64,000 nt of DNA from Bacteroides uniformis (GTDB lineage Bacteria > Bacteroidota > Bacteroidia > Bacteroidales > Bacteroidaceae): assembly GCF_025147485.1 (NCBI RefSeq), contig NZ_CP102263.1:2369501-2433500 (forward strand). Reading direction: 5' to 3'. Positions 26,724-35,010 of the stretch are shown here, piece by piece. Positions within the stretch are counted from its first letter, which is position 1. Every line of letters begins with the position of its first letter. The notes beneath the pieces are model-generated. The model was not told the DNA's origin. It saw only the letters and a program-made list of their open reading frames with translations, and ran no database searches. The position numbers and the translations under genes were made by a program.

Positions 26724-27638
26724 ATGAAGAAGATTCTGATGATGTTTGCCCTGATTATGGGCGCAGTGGCTGCATACGCGCAGCAAGGCAGCGGGGATTA
26801 TTACGAGGGATTGAGCCGCAAGATCGGCTTCAGCCAAATGATTCCCCCGCATGGTCTGGAAATCACGTATGACAAGACTGTACATATAATTTTCCCCTCT
26901 CCCGTAAGATACGTGGATTTGGGTTCCCCCAACCTGATAGCGGGCAAGGCGGACGGTGCGGAAAACGTCATCCGTGTGAAGGCGACCCGGAAACATTTCC
27001 GCAGTGAAACCAATATGAGCGTGATAACCGAGGACGGCAACTTTTACACATTCAACGTCAAGTATGCCGACGAGCCGTTGCTGCTGAACGTGGAGATGTG
27101 CGACTTCATCCATGACGGGGAGTCGGTTAACCGTCCGAACAATGCGATGGAAATCTACTTGCAGGAACTCGCCGGGGAGTCGCCCCGTCTGGTACGGCTG
27201 ATCATGAAATCCGTGTATGGGCAGGACAAACGCAAGGTCAAGCACATCGGCAGCAAGCGGTTCGGGGTTCAATACCTGCTCAAGGGGCTTTACGCACACG
27301 GCGAGCTGCTCTATTTCCATACCGAGGTGAAGAACGCCACGCACGTGCCTTTCGATGTGGACTTCGTAACTTTCAAGATTGTAGACAAGAAAATCGTGAA
27401 GCGTACCGCCATGCAGGAGCAGGTTATCTATCCGCTGCGTGCCTTCAACTATGTGACCCGTGTGGACGGGAAGAAGAACGAGCGGACGGTGTTCGCCCTG
27501 CCCAAGTTCACCATCCCCGACGGCAAGAAGCTGGTCGTGGAGATGTACGAGAAACAGGGTGGCCGCCATCAGTCGTTTGAGGTGGAGAACGAAGACCTTG
27601 TACGCGCCGAGACTGTCAATGAACTGAAAGTAAGATGA
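26724..27638 (+). CDS. traN: conjugation protein TraN (VirB9-like)
   Basis: The 304-residue protein has a signal peptide (M-K-K-I-L-M-M-F-A-L-I-M-G ... A-Y-A-Q). The mature domain contains H-I-I-F-P-S-P-V-R-Y-V-D-L-G, the conserved opening of TraN in Bacteroides elements. VirB9-type proteins line the periplasmic and outer-membrane channel. It overlaps traO by 4 bases. Confidence 0.88.
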   Translation: MKKILMMFALIMGAVAAYAQQGSGDYYEGLSRKIGFSQMIPPHGLEITYDKTVHIIFPSPVRYVDLGSPNLIAGKADGAENVIRVKATRKHFRSETNMSVITEDGNFYTFNVKYADEPLLLNVEMCDFIHDGESVNRPNNAMEIYLQELAGESPRLVRLIMKSVYGQDKRKVKHIGSKRFGVQYLLKGLYAHGELLYFHTEVKNATHVPFDVDFVTFKIVDKKIVKRTAMQEQVIYPLRAFNYVTRVDGKKNERTVFALPKFTIPDGKKLVVEMYEKQGGRHQSFEVENEDLVRAETVNELKVR

Positions 27639-28222
27639 GTGCCATGAAAAGAAACTTCATCTTTATTATCCTCCTGCTTGCCCTCTTTACGGGGCAGGCG
27701 GAAGCCCAGCGCCGGCTGCCGGGGATGAAATCCGTCCGCTTTACCGCTGAAATGGCCGACGGCTTTTACAGCCGGGCAGACCGCCATGATGCGGGCTACG
27801 CCTTTTCGCTGGCTGTTGCCACTTACACAAAGAAAGGGAACCAGTGGGTGTTTGGCTGTGAGATGCTACAACGTAATAACCCTTACCGGAACACGTATGT
27901 CCCACTGTCGCAATATACAGGGGAAGGCGGTTATTATCATACAATCCTTTCCACATCCGGCAAGTCTTTCTTTCTGAACCTCGGCGCTTCCGCCTTGCTG
28001 GGCTACGAGGCCGTGAACAACGGAAACCGCCTGTTGGATGACGGAGCTTCCTTGCGCAAGTATGAGTCCTTCATCTATGGAGGCGCGGTGACACTGGAAG
28101 CGGAGGGATACCTGTCGGACAGGATAGCCCTGCTGATACGCCTGCGTGAACGTTTTGTATGGGGTGGCGCTTCCGGCCGCTGCCATTTCCAGTATGGAGC
28201 CGGAGTCAAATACATTTTCTAA
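27635..28222 (+). CDS. traO: conjugation protein TraO
   Basis: The 195-residue protein has a signal peptide (F-I-F-I-I-L-L-L-A-L-F-T-G-Q-A-E-A-Q). The alternating mature sequence ends in an aromatic residue (G-A-G-V-K-Y-I-F), as expected for a small outer-membrane beta-barrel. It matches TraO by position and pattern. traQ begins only 21 bases later, so the primase gene traP found here in CTnDOT is missing. Confidence 0.83.
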   Translation: MSAMKRNFIFIILLLALFTGQAEAQRRLPGMKSVRFTAEMADGFYSRADRHDAGYAFSLAVATYTKKGNQWVFGCEMLQRNNPYRNTYVPLSQYTGEGGYYHTILSTSGKSFFLNLGASALLGYEAVNNGNRLLDDGASLRKYESFIYGGAVTLEAEGYLSDRIALLIRLRERFVWGGASGRCHFQYGAGVKYIF

Positions 28223-28243
28223 CCTTAAAAAGAACATATACCC

Positions 28244-28705
28244 ATGAAAAGAAGAATCCTTGATTTTATGATGACAGCCTGTTGCATGGTATTTTCCTTT
28301 CTTGCCCTTGTCGCCTGTGACAATGAGCTGGATATCAGACAAGAATACCCGTTCACGGTGGAGTCCATGCCGGTGGCGGACGAAATCGTAAACGGTGAGA
28401 CGGTGGAAATCCGTCTGGAAATCAAGCCGGAAGGAAACTTTTCCGGAACTGTCTATACGCTGAGGTATTTCCAGCCCGACGGAAAGGGCAGTCTGAAGAT
28501 GGAGGACGGAACGGTACTGAAACCCAATGACCGTTATTTGCTGAACGAATGGAAATTCCGTCTTTACTATACCTCGCAGAGCGGCAAGGAATCACAGACC
28601 ATAGACCTCTATTTTGAAGACAATTGGGGAAATCTGCAACAGTTGACATATGATTTCAATGGAAAGGATGCGGAGGAGGAAGACAATAATACGGAGGCCG
28701 CATGA
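28244..28705 (+). CDS. traQ: conjugation protein TraQ (DUF3872)
   Basis: The 153-residue lipoprotein-like protein has an N-terminal hydrophobic signal ending in L-V-A-C-D and an Ig-like beta-rich mature part (V-E-I-R-L-E-I-K-P-E-G-N-F). This is DUF3872/TraQ. The tail is acidic. It overlaps the lysozyme-like gene by 4 bases and is part of the same transcript. Confidence 0.8.
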   Translation: MKRRILDFMMTACCMVFSFLALVACDNELDIRQEYPFTVESMPVADEIVNGETVEIRLEIKPEGNFSGTVYTLRYFQPDGKGSLKMEDGTVLKPNDRYLLNEWKFRLYYTSQSGKESQTIDLYFEDNWGNLQQLTYDFNGKDAEEEDNNTEAA

Positions 28706-29181
28706 AAAGAATACCGGTTATTATGATTTTTCTGTCACTTGTTCTGTATGGCAAGGCGGAAAATCCCCCGTCTGACAAGGATAAGGCGGTAGCCTGCATC
28801 AAGCGGTGGGAAGGCTGGCACCGGGGGAAAATGCCTTACATCGGTTACGGACACCGCCTGCTCCCCCATGAGAAGCTGACCGAGAACCTGAGTGAGGCAC
28901 AGGCGGACTCACTTTTGAGATGCGACCTTGAACGGTGCCTGAACGTATTCCGTAAATATGGAAAAGACTCGCTTCTTTTAAGTCTGTTAGGCTTTAATGT
29001 AGGCTGTTACCGTCTGATCGGAAACGGCAAAATACCTAAAAGCAGACTGATTCAGAAACTGGACAGCGGCAACCGGGATATTTACAGGGAATATGTATCG
29101 TTCCGCTGTTATCGGGGGAAAGTCATTCCAGGCATAGAGAGAAGAAGAAAAGAGGAGTTTGAACTGTTCTATATACCGTAG
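28702..29181 (+). CDS. lysozyme-like transglycosylase of the transfer operon
   Basis: The 159-residue secreted protein has a signal peptide (V-I-M-I-F-L-S-L-V-L-Y-G-K-A) and R-W-E-G-W with the likely catalytic E37, followed by Y-I-G-Y-G-H. It should open the cell wall locally for the mating channel. The loop between E37 and G-Y-G-H is short, and the Asp and Thr that follow Glu in T4 lysozyme are not visible, so the catalytic site differs from the classic one. It is the last gene of the tra operon and is followed by a terminator. Confidence 0.75.
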   Translation: MKRIPVIMIFLSLVLYGKAENPPSDKDKAVACIKRWEGWHRGKMPYIGYGHRLLPHEKLTENLSEAQADSLLRCDLERCLNVFRKYGKDSLLLSLLGFNVGCYRLIGNGKIPKSRLIQKLDSGNRDIYREYVSFRCYRGKVIPGIERRRKEEFELFYIP

Positions 29182-29194
29182 ATTGAAATTATGC

Positions 29195-29235
29195 AAAGCC
29201 GTGAACGGACGCTTGCCATCGCCGTTCACGGCTTT
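29195..29235. terminator. bidirectional terminator between the tra operon and the accessory block
   Basis: AAAGCCGTGAACGG (29195-29208) pairs perfectly with CCGTTCACGGCTTT (29222-29235) around a 13-base loop. It lies between convergent genes (lysozyme-like on plus, DUF932 on minus). The A/T ends are short, so efficiency is uncertain, but the position is as expected for a shared stop. Confidence 0.7.
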
Positions 29236-29249
29236 AGTCTTAGCCACTC

Positions 29250-30404
29250 TTAATTTACCTTTACCCGGTTCATCAGCTGCCCCGATATTTCATGCAGTTC
29301 CCGGCAGCGTTCCGGCTGCTGTTCCCTTGCAAAGGCGGTGATTCCCTGTGTCAGTTTCCAGAGCGTGGCCCCGCCTGTCACTCCGTCGTCAGGATTGTTG
29401 TTCATCAGCAGTTTTTCCACCTCGCGTCCTTCGTTTTTCAACAAGGCTCCTTTCTGCACCAGATTCTTCAGTTCCTTGTCGAAATCCACGTCAATTTCCG
29501 ATGCTCCTTGAATTTCGATGGCCTTCTGCATGATGGTGTCTTTGCTGTACAGTCCTTTGGTCAGGTCGGAAACAGCCGATACGGTGGTCTGCGTGTCCAG
29601 TTCGTAGGTCTTTTGGGAGAGGGACAGGGATTCCGGCAGTCGGCCTCCAAGGTGTATCTGCCGCATGACGGACTCCCTGACCATCCCGTTCAGGCACGCC
29701 CCGTTGAGCAGGAACGACCGCATGTCCACCGATCCGTTGCCATAGTCGGATGTGGAGAAGCGTGCTCCTGCGAAGATGATGACCGTTCCGTTCTTACGGG
29801 TGGGTATCTCTATCGGAGTGGGCAGGATTGTCTCACACCATACTTTCGTGTCGTTCATATAGGCATCGGACACGACCGCCCCCTGTCCTCCCGCCTCACG
29901 GATGAAAGCGGTCAGGATATCCACCGAGTTCAGCCGACGGTAGGAGTCCGACAATACGCCCCGGACTTCCATTCCTACCGCCCGTATCAGTACCCGTGTA
30001 CGCTCGGTCCATCCCGAATGCTCGTTCAGGATGGTGGCGCACAACTGTTTCTGCCAAACATCCCCGGCGGAAAGCTCGCGCAGGTATTTGGCGGGAATGC
30101 CCATCTTCTCCGAAATCTGGCTTATGGCGTTGCCGTGCAGGTTGAAGTTCCCTTCGGGCATTGCCATCTGTACCCTTCCTTCCGCTTTGAAAGAGATAAC
30201 GGGGCGTTCCTTGCTACGTTGGCTTACCCCGATGGGAGCGATGAAATCCTGCGCGATCCGTCCCTCACTGAGCAGACGGTTGATGGTGTCCATGACATCC
30301 CCCTGCCTGCCTTCTATCATTCGCCGTACCTTGTTGATGACTACCTGGTTGAGTCCCTGCTGTTTCTGTACCGGTGCAGTGGCCGGCATGACTGTTGCTT
30401 CCAT
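29250..30404 (-). CDS. DUF932 protein of conjugative elements
   Basis: The 384-residue cytoplasmic protein reads M-P-E-G-N-F-N-L-H-G-N-A and L-S-D-S-Y-R-R-L-N-S-V-D, patterns of the DUF932 (phage/plasmid-like) family. Such proteins are common on conjugative elements and phages, but their function is not established. The start at 30404 is chosen because the upstream frame (to 30686) runs through the end of the neighbouring peptidase gene. It is the last gene of a minus-strand unit beginning at 34408. Confidence 0.75.
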   Translation of the reverse strand: MEATVMPATAPVQKQQGLNQVVINKVRRMIEGRQGDVMDTINRLLSEGRIAQDFIAPIGVSQRSKERPVISFKAEGRVQMAMPEGNFNLHGNAISQISEKMGIPAKYLRELSAGDVWQKQLCATILNEHSGWTERTRVLIRAVGMEVRGVLSDSYRRLNSVDILTAFIREAGGQGAVVSDAYMNDTKVWCETILPTPIEIPTRKNGTVIIFAGARFSTSDYGNGSVDMRSFLLNGACLNGMVRESVMRQIHLGGRLPESLSLSQKTYELDTQTTVSAVSDLTKGLYSKDTIMQKAIEIQGASEIDVDFDKELKNLVQKGALLKNEGREVEKLLMNNNPDDGVTGGATLWKLTQGITAFAREQQPERCRELHEISGQLMNRVKVN

Positions 30405-30432
30405 ATTTCTTGTTTTTAAAGTCGTTGATAAA

Positions 30433-31314
30433 TTACAATTTGTTCTTATGGCTTGTCCTGCTTGTTTTAGTAAATTCAGATCTGTACTCTTCTGACAGAC
30501 GGATATAATCCTTTTCGCTATATCCGGCCGTTCCGAACAGTTCATAATATCCGGGGAAGGGTTTTCTTTCCGTTTCCGGTATATGCGTGCTGGTTTCCTT
30601 ATGGCAACAGATGATGTGCCGGACAAACCGGTAGCACTTGCAAAGATCCGCCAGGATGGTGTACTCGTTGTCCGTATGAGGTTCATAATATCCGCAGGAG
30701 AGATTGACGCAGGATACTTCCAGCCCGTTCCTTTTCAATGCCGCCACATCCGTAGCCAGCCCCTGTGCAGGCTTGTAACCGTACCTCCGGGGATCTACTG
30801 CCGAAATGAACTCATTGGAGCAGAGCCTCATTCCGTTGATTTGTGTCACCATGTCCCCGTTCCCTTTCCGGTCGCACTGGATGACGAAACGGCAGTCGGA
30901 AAAGAAGGACATGTCGGCATGGCCGCTGCCTATGCATCCTATCTCCTCCTGTACGAAGAAGGCGCATTTCACCGCCTTGAAATCCTCCAGGCATTTCAGG
31001 CAGATCCAGATGCCGTTCTTGTCATCCGCGCCGATTCCGGCCATCCGTTTACGCTTGCGGTCATAGCCGACAATCATCGAGTCCGCCACAAGATGGGCTG
31101 CATAGGTGCCTGTCTTGCGCCGGTGTACCTCGTCCATGTGCGCCACGACACAGGGGTAGCTTTTCCGGTTGCCTTTGACCGCGTAGATGTTTCCGTGCCG
31201 GTCTTGCCGGAAAGGAATACCCATCCGCCTGAGTTCCCCGATGATGAACCCGGCCATCTTCCCCTCCTTGCCGGAGGGGGAGGAGATGTTGTAAAGAGCC
31301 ATTAATTTTTCCAT
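30433..31314 (-). CDS. M20/M42-like zinc peptidase
   Basis: The 293-residue protein has the metal ligands of co-catalytic zinc peptidases in order: H59 and D61 (V-A-H-M-D), D96 (G-A-D-D-K-N-G), the E-E pair at 122-123 (Q-E-E-I-G-C), D147 and H212 (E-P-H-T-D-N-E-Y). It begins with S-S-P-S-G-K-E, as M20/M42 peptidases do. It lacks a signal peptide, so it acts in the cytoplasm. The lid domain seems reduced. Its substrate and its reason for being on the element are unknown. Confidence 0.7.
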   Translation of the reverse strand: MEKLMALYNISSPSGKEGKMAGFIIGELRRMGIPFRQDRHGNIYAVKGNRKSYPCVVAHMDEVHRRKTGTYAAHLVADSMIVGYDRKRKRMAGIGADDKNGIWICLKCLEDFKAVKCAFFVQEEIGCIGSGHADMSFFSDCRFVIQCDRKGNGDMVTQINGMRLCSNEFISAVDPRRYGYKPAQGLATDVAALKRNGLEVSCVNLSCGYYEPHTDNEYTILADLCKCYRFVRHIICCHKETSTHIPETERKPFPGYYELFGTAGYSEKDYIRLSEEYRSEFTKTSRTSHKNKL

Positions 31315-31326
31315 GATACTGACTTT

Positions 31327-32562
31327 TCAGGAGATGAACAACTTTTCGATTTGCAGGTACCGTCTGAACTCCGGTACGGGACGTCCCTTCTTGAAGAGGA
31401 AGGACGGATATTTCTTTCCCTTGTATTCCGCGGACGTGCCTTTCAGTACTTTTCCGAATACGGTGGATATATAGAACATGTCCTGACAATTCTTGCAGAA
31501 TGCCGTATCCGGAAAGGAATGTATCTTTCCGCATTTGGGACATACATATTTTCTCCTGTTTGCGCGCCCTTCCGTGCTCCGGCAGGTGGCTATGCTCGTG
31601 TCGCCCTCCGTATTTCTCAGTTCCAGGTTACCGTCCGTCAGATGGAGGCTGTAGAACGTGTCGAGGTAAGGCACCCCTTTCTTGTGCCACCTGCAGGCGG
31701 GCACTTTCACCGTCAATGAAACCTGTATATTGTCTCCGGCCGCCCATTCCTGCCCCTCAATGGGATTCAGTACGGTGAAATCCGTTGTATGTGTATAATC
31801 GTTGTATCTGCGTCGCAACAGGATGCCCGCCTCCTGCGCCTGCTTGCGGATCAGTTCGGCGACGAATGCGTGTGAGGAATAGATGCGGTCCAGCAGGGAG
31901 GCGGCAATCGGTGTGTTTATTGATTTCCACAATGTTACCTCGTTCCATACGACAGCCCGTCCGAGTATGTTGTTGCTCTCGTCCCTTGCCACAAGGATTT
32001 TAGCGCCGGCGAAGTTGGTATAGAAGTCAGCGGCGTTGCGTGCCTTGTCCTCATACCGCATACAGGAACTGTGCAGGCTGGATGTGTCACTGTCGGAGAT
32101 GGGGCTGTAGTTGCTTTCCAGATAGGCTTCCATGAAGTCGTTCATGCTTTCATGCAGCCTGACCGTGACTTTGCTGTCCAATGAGAGAGAACTACAGAAA
32201 TAATTGATTTCGTCGGGTGAGTACTTGGGCAGGTTCTTGAACAGTTCCACAAACGTGGAGGGTTCCAGGTCTGTCCGGTTCTCCGGGAACCAGGGTGCCT
32301 GCGGGTTGTTCCGGTCCGGGAAACTGGGATGGGCCAGATCCTTGCTGCAGGCCGTGAACACGATTCGGATTTTCTTGAACGTGCCCGCTTCCGTCCGCTT
32401 GCGCTTGGTGGAGAAGCAGTTGTAGGTACCGCGTATGATCTCTTCCACCGGTACGTTCTTTTTTACTTCCGAAAGGATGTCTTTGGCTATCACACTTCCG
32501 TTTTCCGCCGCATGCACCAGGCGGGATTTCAATTCATTGCTAACATTCAGTTTCATAATCAT
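31327..32562 (-). CDS. unknown protein with C-terminal zinc ribbon
   Basis: The 411-residue protein has no recognised catalytic domain. Its middle part reads S-S-C-M-R-Y-E-D-K-A-R and I-L-V-A-R-D-E-S-N-N-I-L-G-R-A-V-V-W, a pattern also seen in phage and plasmid proteins. A zinc ribbon (C-P-K-C, then C-K-N-C) lies near residues 345-365. Starts at 32562 and 32556 are both possible. It is in the minus-strand unit with the peptidase (12-base gap). Confidence 0.55.
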   Translation of the reverse strand: MIMKLNVSNELKSRLVHAAENGSVIAKDILSEVKKNVPVEEIIRGTYNCFSTKRKRTEAGTFKKIRIVFTACSKDLAHPSFPDRNNPQAPWFPENRTDLEPSTFVELFKNLPKYSPDEINYFCSSLSLDSKVTVRLHESMNDFMEAYLESNYSPISDSDTSSLHSSCMRYEDKARNAADFYTNFAGAKILVARDESNNILGRAVVWNEVTLWKSINTPIAASLLDRIYSSHAFVAELIRKQAQEAGILLRRRYNDYTHTTDFTVLNPIEGQEWAAGDNIQVSLTVKVPACRWHKKGVPYLDTFYSLHLTDGNLELRNTEGDTSIATCRSTEGRANRRKYVCPKCGKIHSFPDTAFCKNCQDMFYISTVFGKVLKGTSAEYKGKKYPSFLFKKGRPVPEFRRYLQIEKLFIS

Positions 32563-32594
32563 TCGTTTTATTGTTTATAAATTCTGCCATGTTT

Positions 32595-33335
32595 TTATGG
32601 CAATTGTTTCTTGTCCGGCTGCATTTGGCGCAATTTCTCTTTCCGCTTTCTGAGCAGGTCAACGGACATGTTCCTGCTTGTCCGATATTCCTCCTCGCTC
32701 ATCCGGCGAATGGAAGGAATGCCCGTCTGGGTCAGTGTATGGTTTACCATCCAGCCGTCCATGAAGTTTTCGGTGCAGAGGCTGTCATGGTGGATGACTT
32801 CCCCCACGCAGCCGTGAATGAGCATATTGCATATGGTCATCAGGCAACAGGTACGGTTGACATCTTCCGCGACAAGATAATTACCCAGGTGGCGTACATG
32901 ATATGCCAGCAGGAGACGCCCACTTCCGCAGGTAGGGTCGTTTATCCTCTGCCCGGTCTTTTTTCCGTCCGTTTCCGTACACATTACCATCAGGTCGCAG
33001 ATATGTACGGGAGTGAAGAACTGCCCTTGCGCCTGTTGTCCCTTTCTGGAACTGAGCGCCATGAAAAGGTCTCCTAACGCGTCATACCAGGATGCGGCCT
33101 CCAGCTGCTTCTGCATGAGCCGCACCCATTCCGCAAACATTTTCATGAATGCGGCATTCTGCTGCCGCTTGTACCTCCAGTCTTTCAGCGGAGGAGCGCC
33201 CGGTGAGAATCCGTGTATGACGTAACGCAGGAAATCTGTGAACACGTTCATCGGATCGTACCCGTTCAAGCCTGCAAACTCACAGATTGTCTTTTCAAGT
33301 GGCCGGACTTCTGGGGATGTCTCATAGCGTGTCAT
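32595..33335 (-). CDS. N6-adenine methyltransferase-like protein lacking motif IV
   Basis: The 246-residue protein has the SAM-binding half of HsdM-type methylases: F-F-T-P at 106-109, D-P-T-C-G-S-G-R at 133-140 and E-D-V-N-R around 158. Where the catalytic N-P-P-Y/F is expected after the H-H-D-S-L segment (182-186), it reads M-V-N-H-T. The protein also ends soon after, without a target-recognition domain. It is therefore probably not an active methylase, or a diverged one. It overlaps the next upstream gene by 14 bases. Confidence 0.65.
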   Translation of the reverse strand: MTRYETSPEVRPLEKTICEFAGLNGYDPMNVFTDFLRYVIHGFSPGAPPLKDWRYKRQQNAAFMKMFAEWVRLMQKQLEAASWYDALGDLFMALSSRKGQQAQGQFFTPVHICDLMVMCTETDGKKTGQRINDPTCGSGRLLLAYHVRHLGNYLVAEDVNRTCCLMTICNMLIHGCVGEVIHHDSLCTENFMDGWMVNHTLTQTGIPSIRRMSEEEYRTSRNMSVDLLRKRKEKLRQMQPDKKQLP

Positions 33336-34143
33336 ATTGTTCTGTTTTTTTATAGAAGGTTACTGTATGTCCGTTATGGTCTGTCCGTATCTTGACGGGG
33401 GAGACGCCAAGGAAAAAGAGGTGCGTTTCCGCTTTCAGCATGTTCCATTCCCATGTGGGAAGTTCCTTCCATTCCATACGGTATGCCCAGAGTATGAACA
33501 GACCGGGACGGAATCCGTTGAAAAGTTCTCCGTGCAGAATCCCGACCAGCCGCTCCAGTTCTTCCCGCGAGTAAAGGGTGAATGACTCATTCCGATAGAT
33601 AAAGGCATCAGCCGGTTCAATATCCGGCTGACACTCGATGATGTATCTCGTCCATTCTTTTGTGGTGTACTTTCCGTACAGAGGATCGGGTTCCGTGTAT
33701 TTCCATGCCCTGACGAATGTGTGGAAGAGGACGGCACCGTTCCTGTGCCTTCCGGTATGCCCCCACATCCGGAACTGTTTGCTGCGTATGCCATCGGGAA
33801 GCAGCAATTCCGGACCGGTTATAACCCAAGGGCCTCCTTCCGTATTGTAACCGGTACACTTTTCATTTTCATGGCAGAAAGGTGTCTGTGGGAGAAGGCA
33901 AATATGGACTTCCCGGTCATCGCCCCTTTCAATGTGTGCCTGCGGATAATAGTCACCGCCACGGGTAGTATAAGTGACGACATCCCCTGCGGTCGGTAAA
34001 CTGACTCTTTCCCTGTCCTCCCGCATCCTTGAAATCAGCCGGTTCACCTTCTCCACGTCGCACTCCTTTATGGAACAGGCACACCCTTCATGCCTGTTGA
34101 GCAGAGTCAGGCTTTCCAAATCATAAAAATTACCGTACTTCAT
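33322..34143 (-). CDS. unknown accessory protein of the conjugative element
   Basis: The 273-residue protein is rich in aromatic and charged residues and has no recognised domain. The start at 34143 (M-K-Y-G-N-F-Y-D-L) is preferred because it gives a 14-base overlap with the upstream gene, the same overlap as at its other end. No signal peptide or membrane segment is seen. It was not recognised beyond being a typical Bacteroides mobile-element hypothetical. Confidence 0.5.
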   Translation of the reverse strand: MKYGNFYDLESLTLLNRHEGCACSIKECDVEKVNRLISRMREDRERVSLPTAGDVVTYTTRGGDYYPQAHIERGDDREVHICLLPQTPFCHENEKCTGYNTEGGPWVITGPELLLPDGIRSKQFRMWGHTGRHRNGAVLFHTFVRAWKYTEPDPLYGKYTTKEWTRYIIECQPDIEPADAFIYRNESFTLYSREELERLVGILHGELFNGFRPGLFILWAYRMEWKELPTWEWNMLKAETHLFFLGVSPVKIRTDHNGHTVTFYKKTEQYDTL

Positions 34144-34408
34144 ATTGAGAGCGTTTTTGTTGGTACAATTTGACCTGGCGGGCAACCATATCACAGAACT
34201 TCTGTCCGTTCTCCTTCTCGCTTCTGAAATAGGCAATCATGTCCCAGAGATTCTGATTGAAGTAGCCGGTCCATTTTTCGTAGCAGTGACTTCCATAGAC
34301 CTTTCCGAACGTTTCCTCGAAAAGTGCGGGAGTCAGCCCTTCATCCCCATGGTGGTTGTATTGCCACAGAGAGACAAGCAGCAGCCGGTTATAATCCAGT
34401 GTTTCCAT
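34130..34408 (-). CDS. small unknown accessory protein
   Basis: The 92-residue protein is rich in aromatics (Y-E-K-W-T-G-Y-F-N-Q-N-L-W-D). It is the first gene of the minus-strand unit that runs to 29250. Its leader carries copy 1 of the three-way-junction element. No family is recognised. Confidence 0.5.
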   Translation of the reverse strand: METLDYNRLLLVSLWQYNHHGDEGLTPALFEETFGKVYGSHCYEKWTGYFNQNLWDMIAYFRSEKENGQKFCDMVARQVKLYQQKRSQYEVR

Positions 34409-34435
34409 ATCCGTTCTTTTTTAAGTAAAACATCG

Positions 34436-34600
34436 GCCTACATGGGTAGGCATTTTTATTTCTTGGTGTCTTTCCGGCCTGTTTGCCGGGGATTGCGACA
34501 AGGCTTGGCGAAAGAAAATACCGGAGCGAAGCGAGGATGATTTTCTTTCAGCCAACCCAGCCCCTGAAAGGGGCCGCCTTGCGCAATCAGCCCGGGAAAC
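34436..34600. repeat. three-way-junction element, copy 1
   Basis: The outer stem has its left arm at 34481-34504 and its right arm at 34575-34600. A long inner hairpin pairs 34505-34519 with 34540-34555, and a short hairpin GCCCC-tgaaa-GGGGC lies at 34560-34574. A separate hairpin, GCCTAC/GTAGGC (34436-34451), followed by CATTTTTATTTC, lies on the gene side. On the plus strand a -7-like TATCTTTA (34604-34611) follows. The element forms the leader of the minus-strand unit starting at 34408. Confidence 0.7.
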
Positions 34601-34624
34601 GGCTATCTTTACAGCAAGAAATGA

Positions 34625-34663
34625 AAAAGCAGACCTCGGATTCTCTGTTCTGAAGTCTGCTTT
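34625..34663. terminator. terminator downstream of the DUF4120-like gene
   Basis: AAAAGCAGAC pairs with GTCTGCTTTT, a 10-bp perfect stem with a loop of about 17 bases. It has A-rich and T-rich ends, so it can work in both directions. It lies 27 bases behind the minus-strand gene at 34690-34980. Confidence 0.65.
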
Positions 34664-34689
34664 TCGGTCATTGTCGAGTCTCATGTTTT

Positions 34690-34980
34690 TCAGGTATGTA
34701 TCTGCCATCCGTGGAACGGCTGCAATGTTACGGCAAACGATCTGTCAGGTATTCCATGATAGAGCAGACCTCCCACGATACCTGTCCTTCCGTCGGGATA
34801 GCGCTGTGTAAAGCCGAACGAGTACGGGGCATGGTCGTAGTAGAGTGAGATTTCGCAGGGACAGTCAGGGTTTTCTTCCCAGCTTTTCAACCGTTCCAGA
34901 CATTTTTGGAGCGAGGTGTCACCGATGGATTCGGCATAGCGCCTTACATTCTCGAAATGTTCTTCATTCAGGATTTTCAT
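34690..34980 (-). CDS. DUF4120-like small protein
   Basis: The 96-residue protein starts M-K-I-L-N-E-E-H-F-E-N-V-R-R-Y-A-E-S-I and ends L-Q-P-F-H-G-W-Q-I-H-T, as remembered for DUF4120 proteins of Bacteroides mobile elements. Function unknown. The longer open frame upstream (to 35592) passes through the repeat element and a divergent gene and is not real. It is a single-gene unit with its own leader element (copy 2) and terminator. Confidence 0.55.
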   Translation of the reverse strand: MKILNEEHFENVRRYAESIGDTSLQKCLERLKSWEENPDCPCEISLYYDHAPYSFGFTQRYPDGRTGIVGGLLYHGIPDRSFAVTLQPFHGWQIHT

Positions 34981-35010
34981 GACTTTTGTATTTTTATCTG
35001 TTAAACACGT

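Noticed and set aside
34421..34708. 95-codon minus-strand frame across element copy 1
   Set aside because: It follows the repeat element itself; similar frames over copies 2 and 3 shift with the structure, so the sequence is constrained by the fold rather than by coding.
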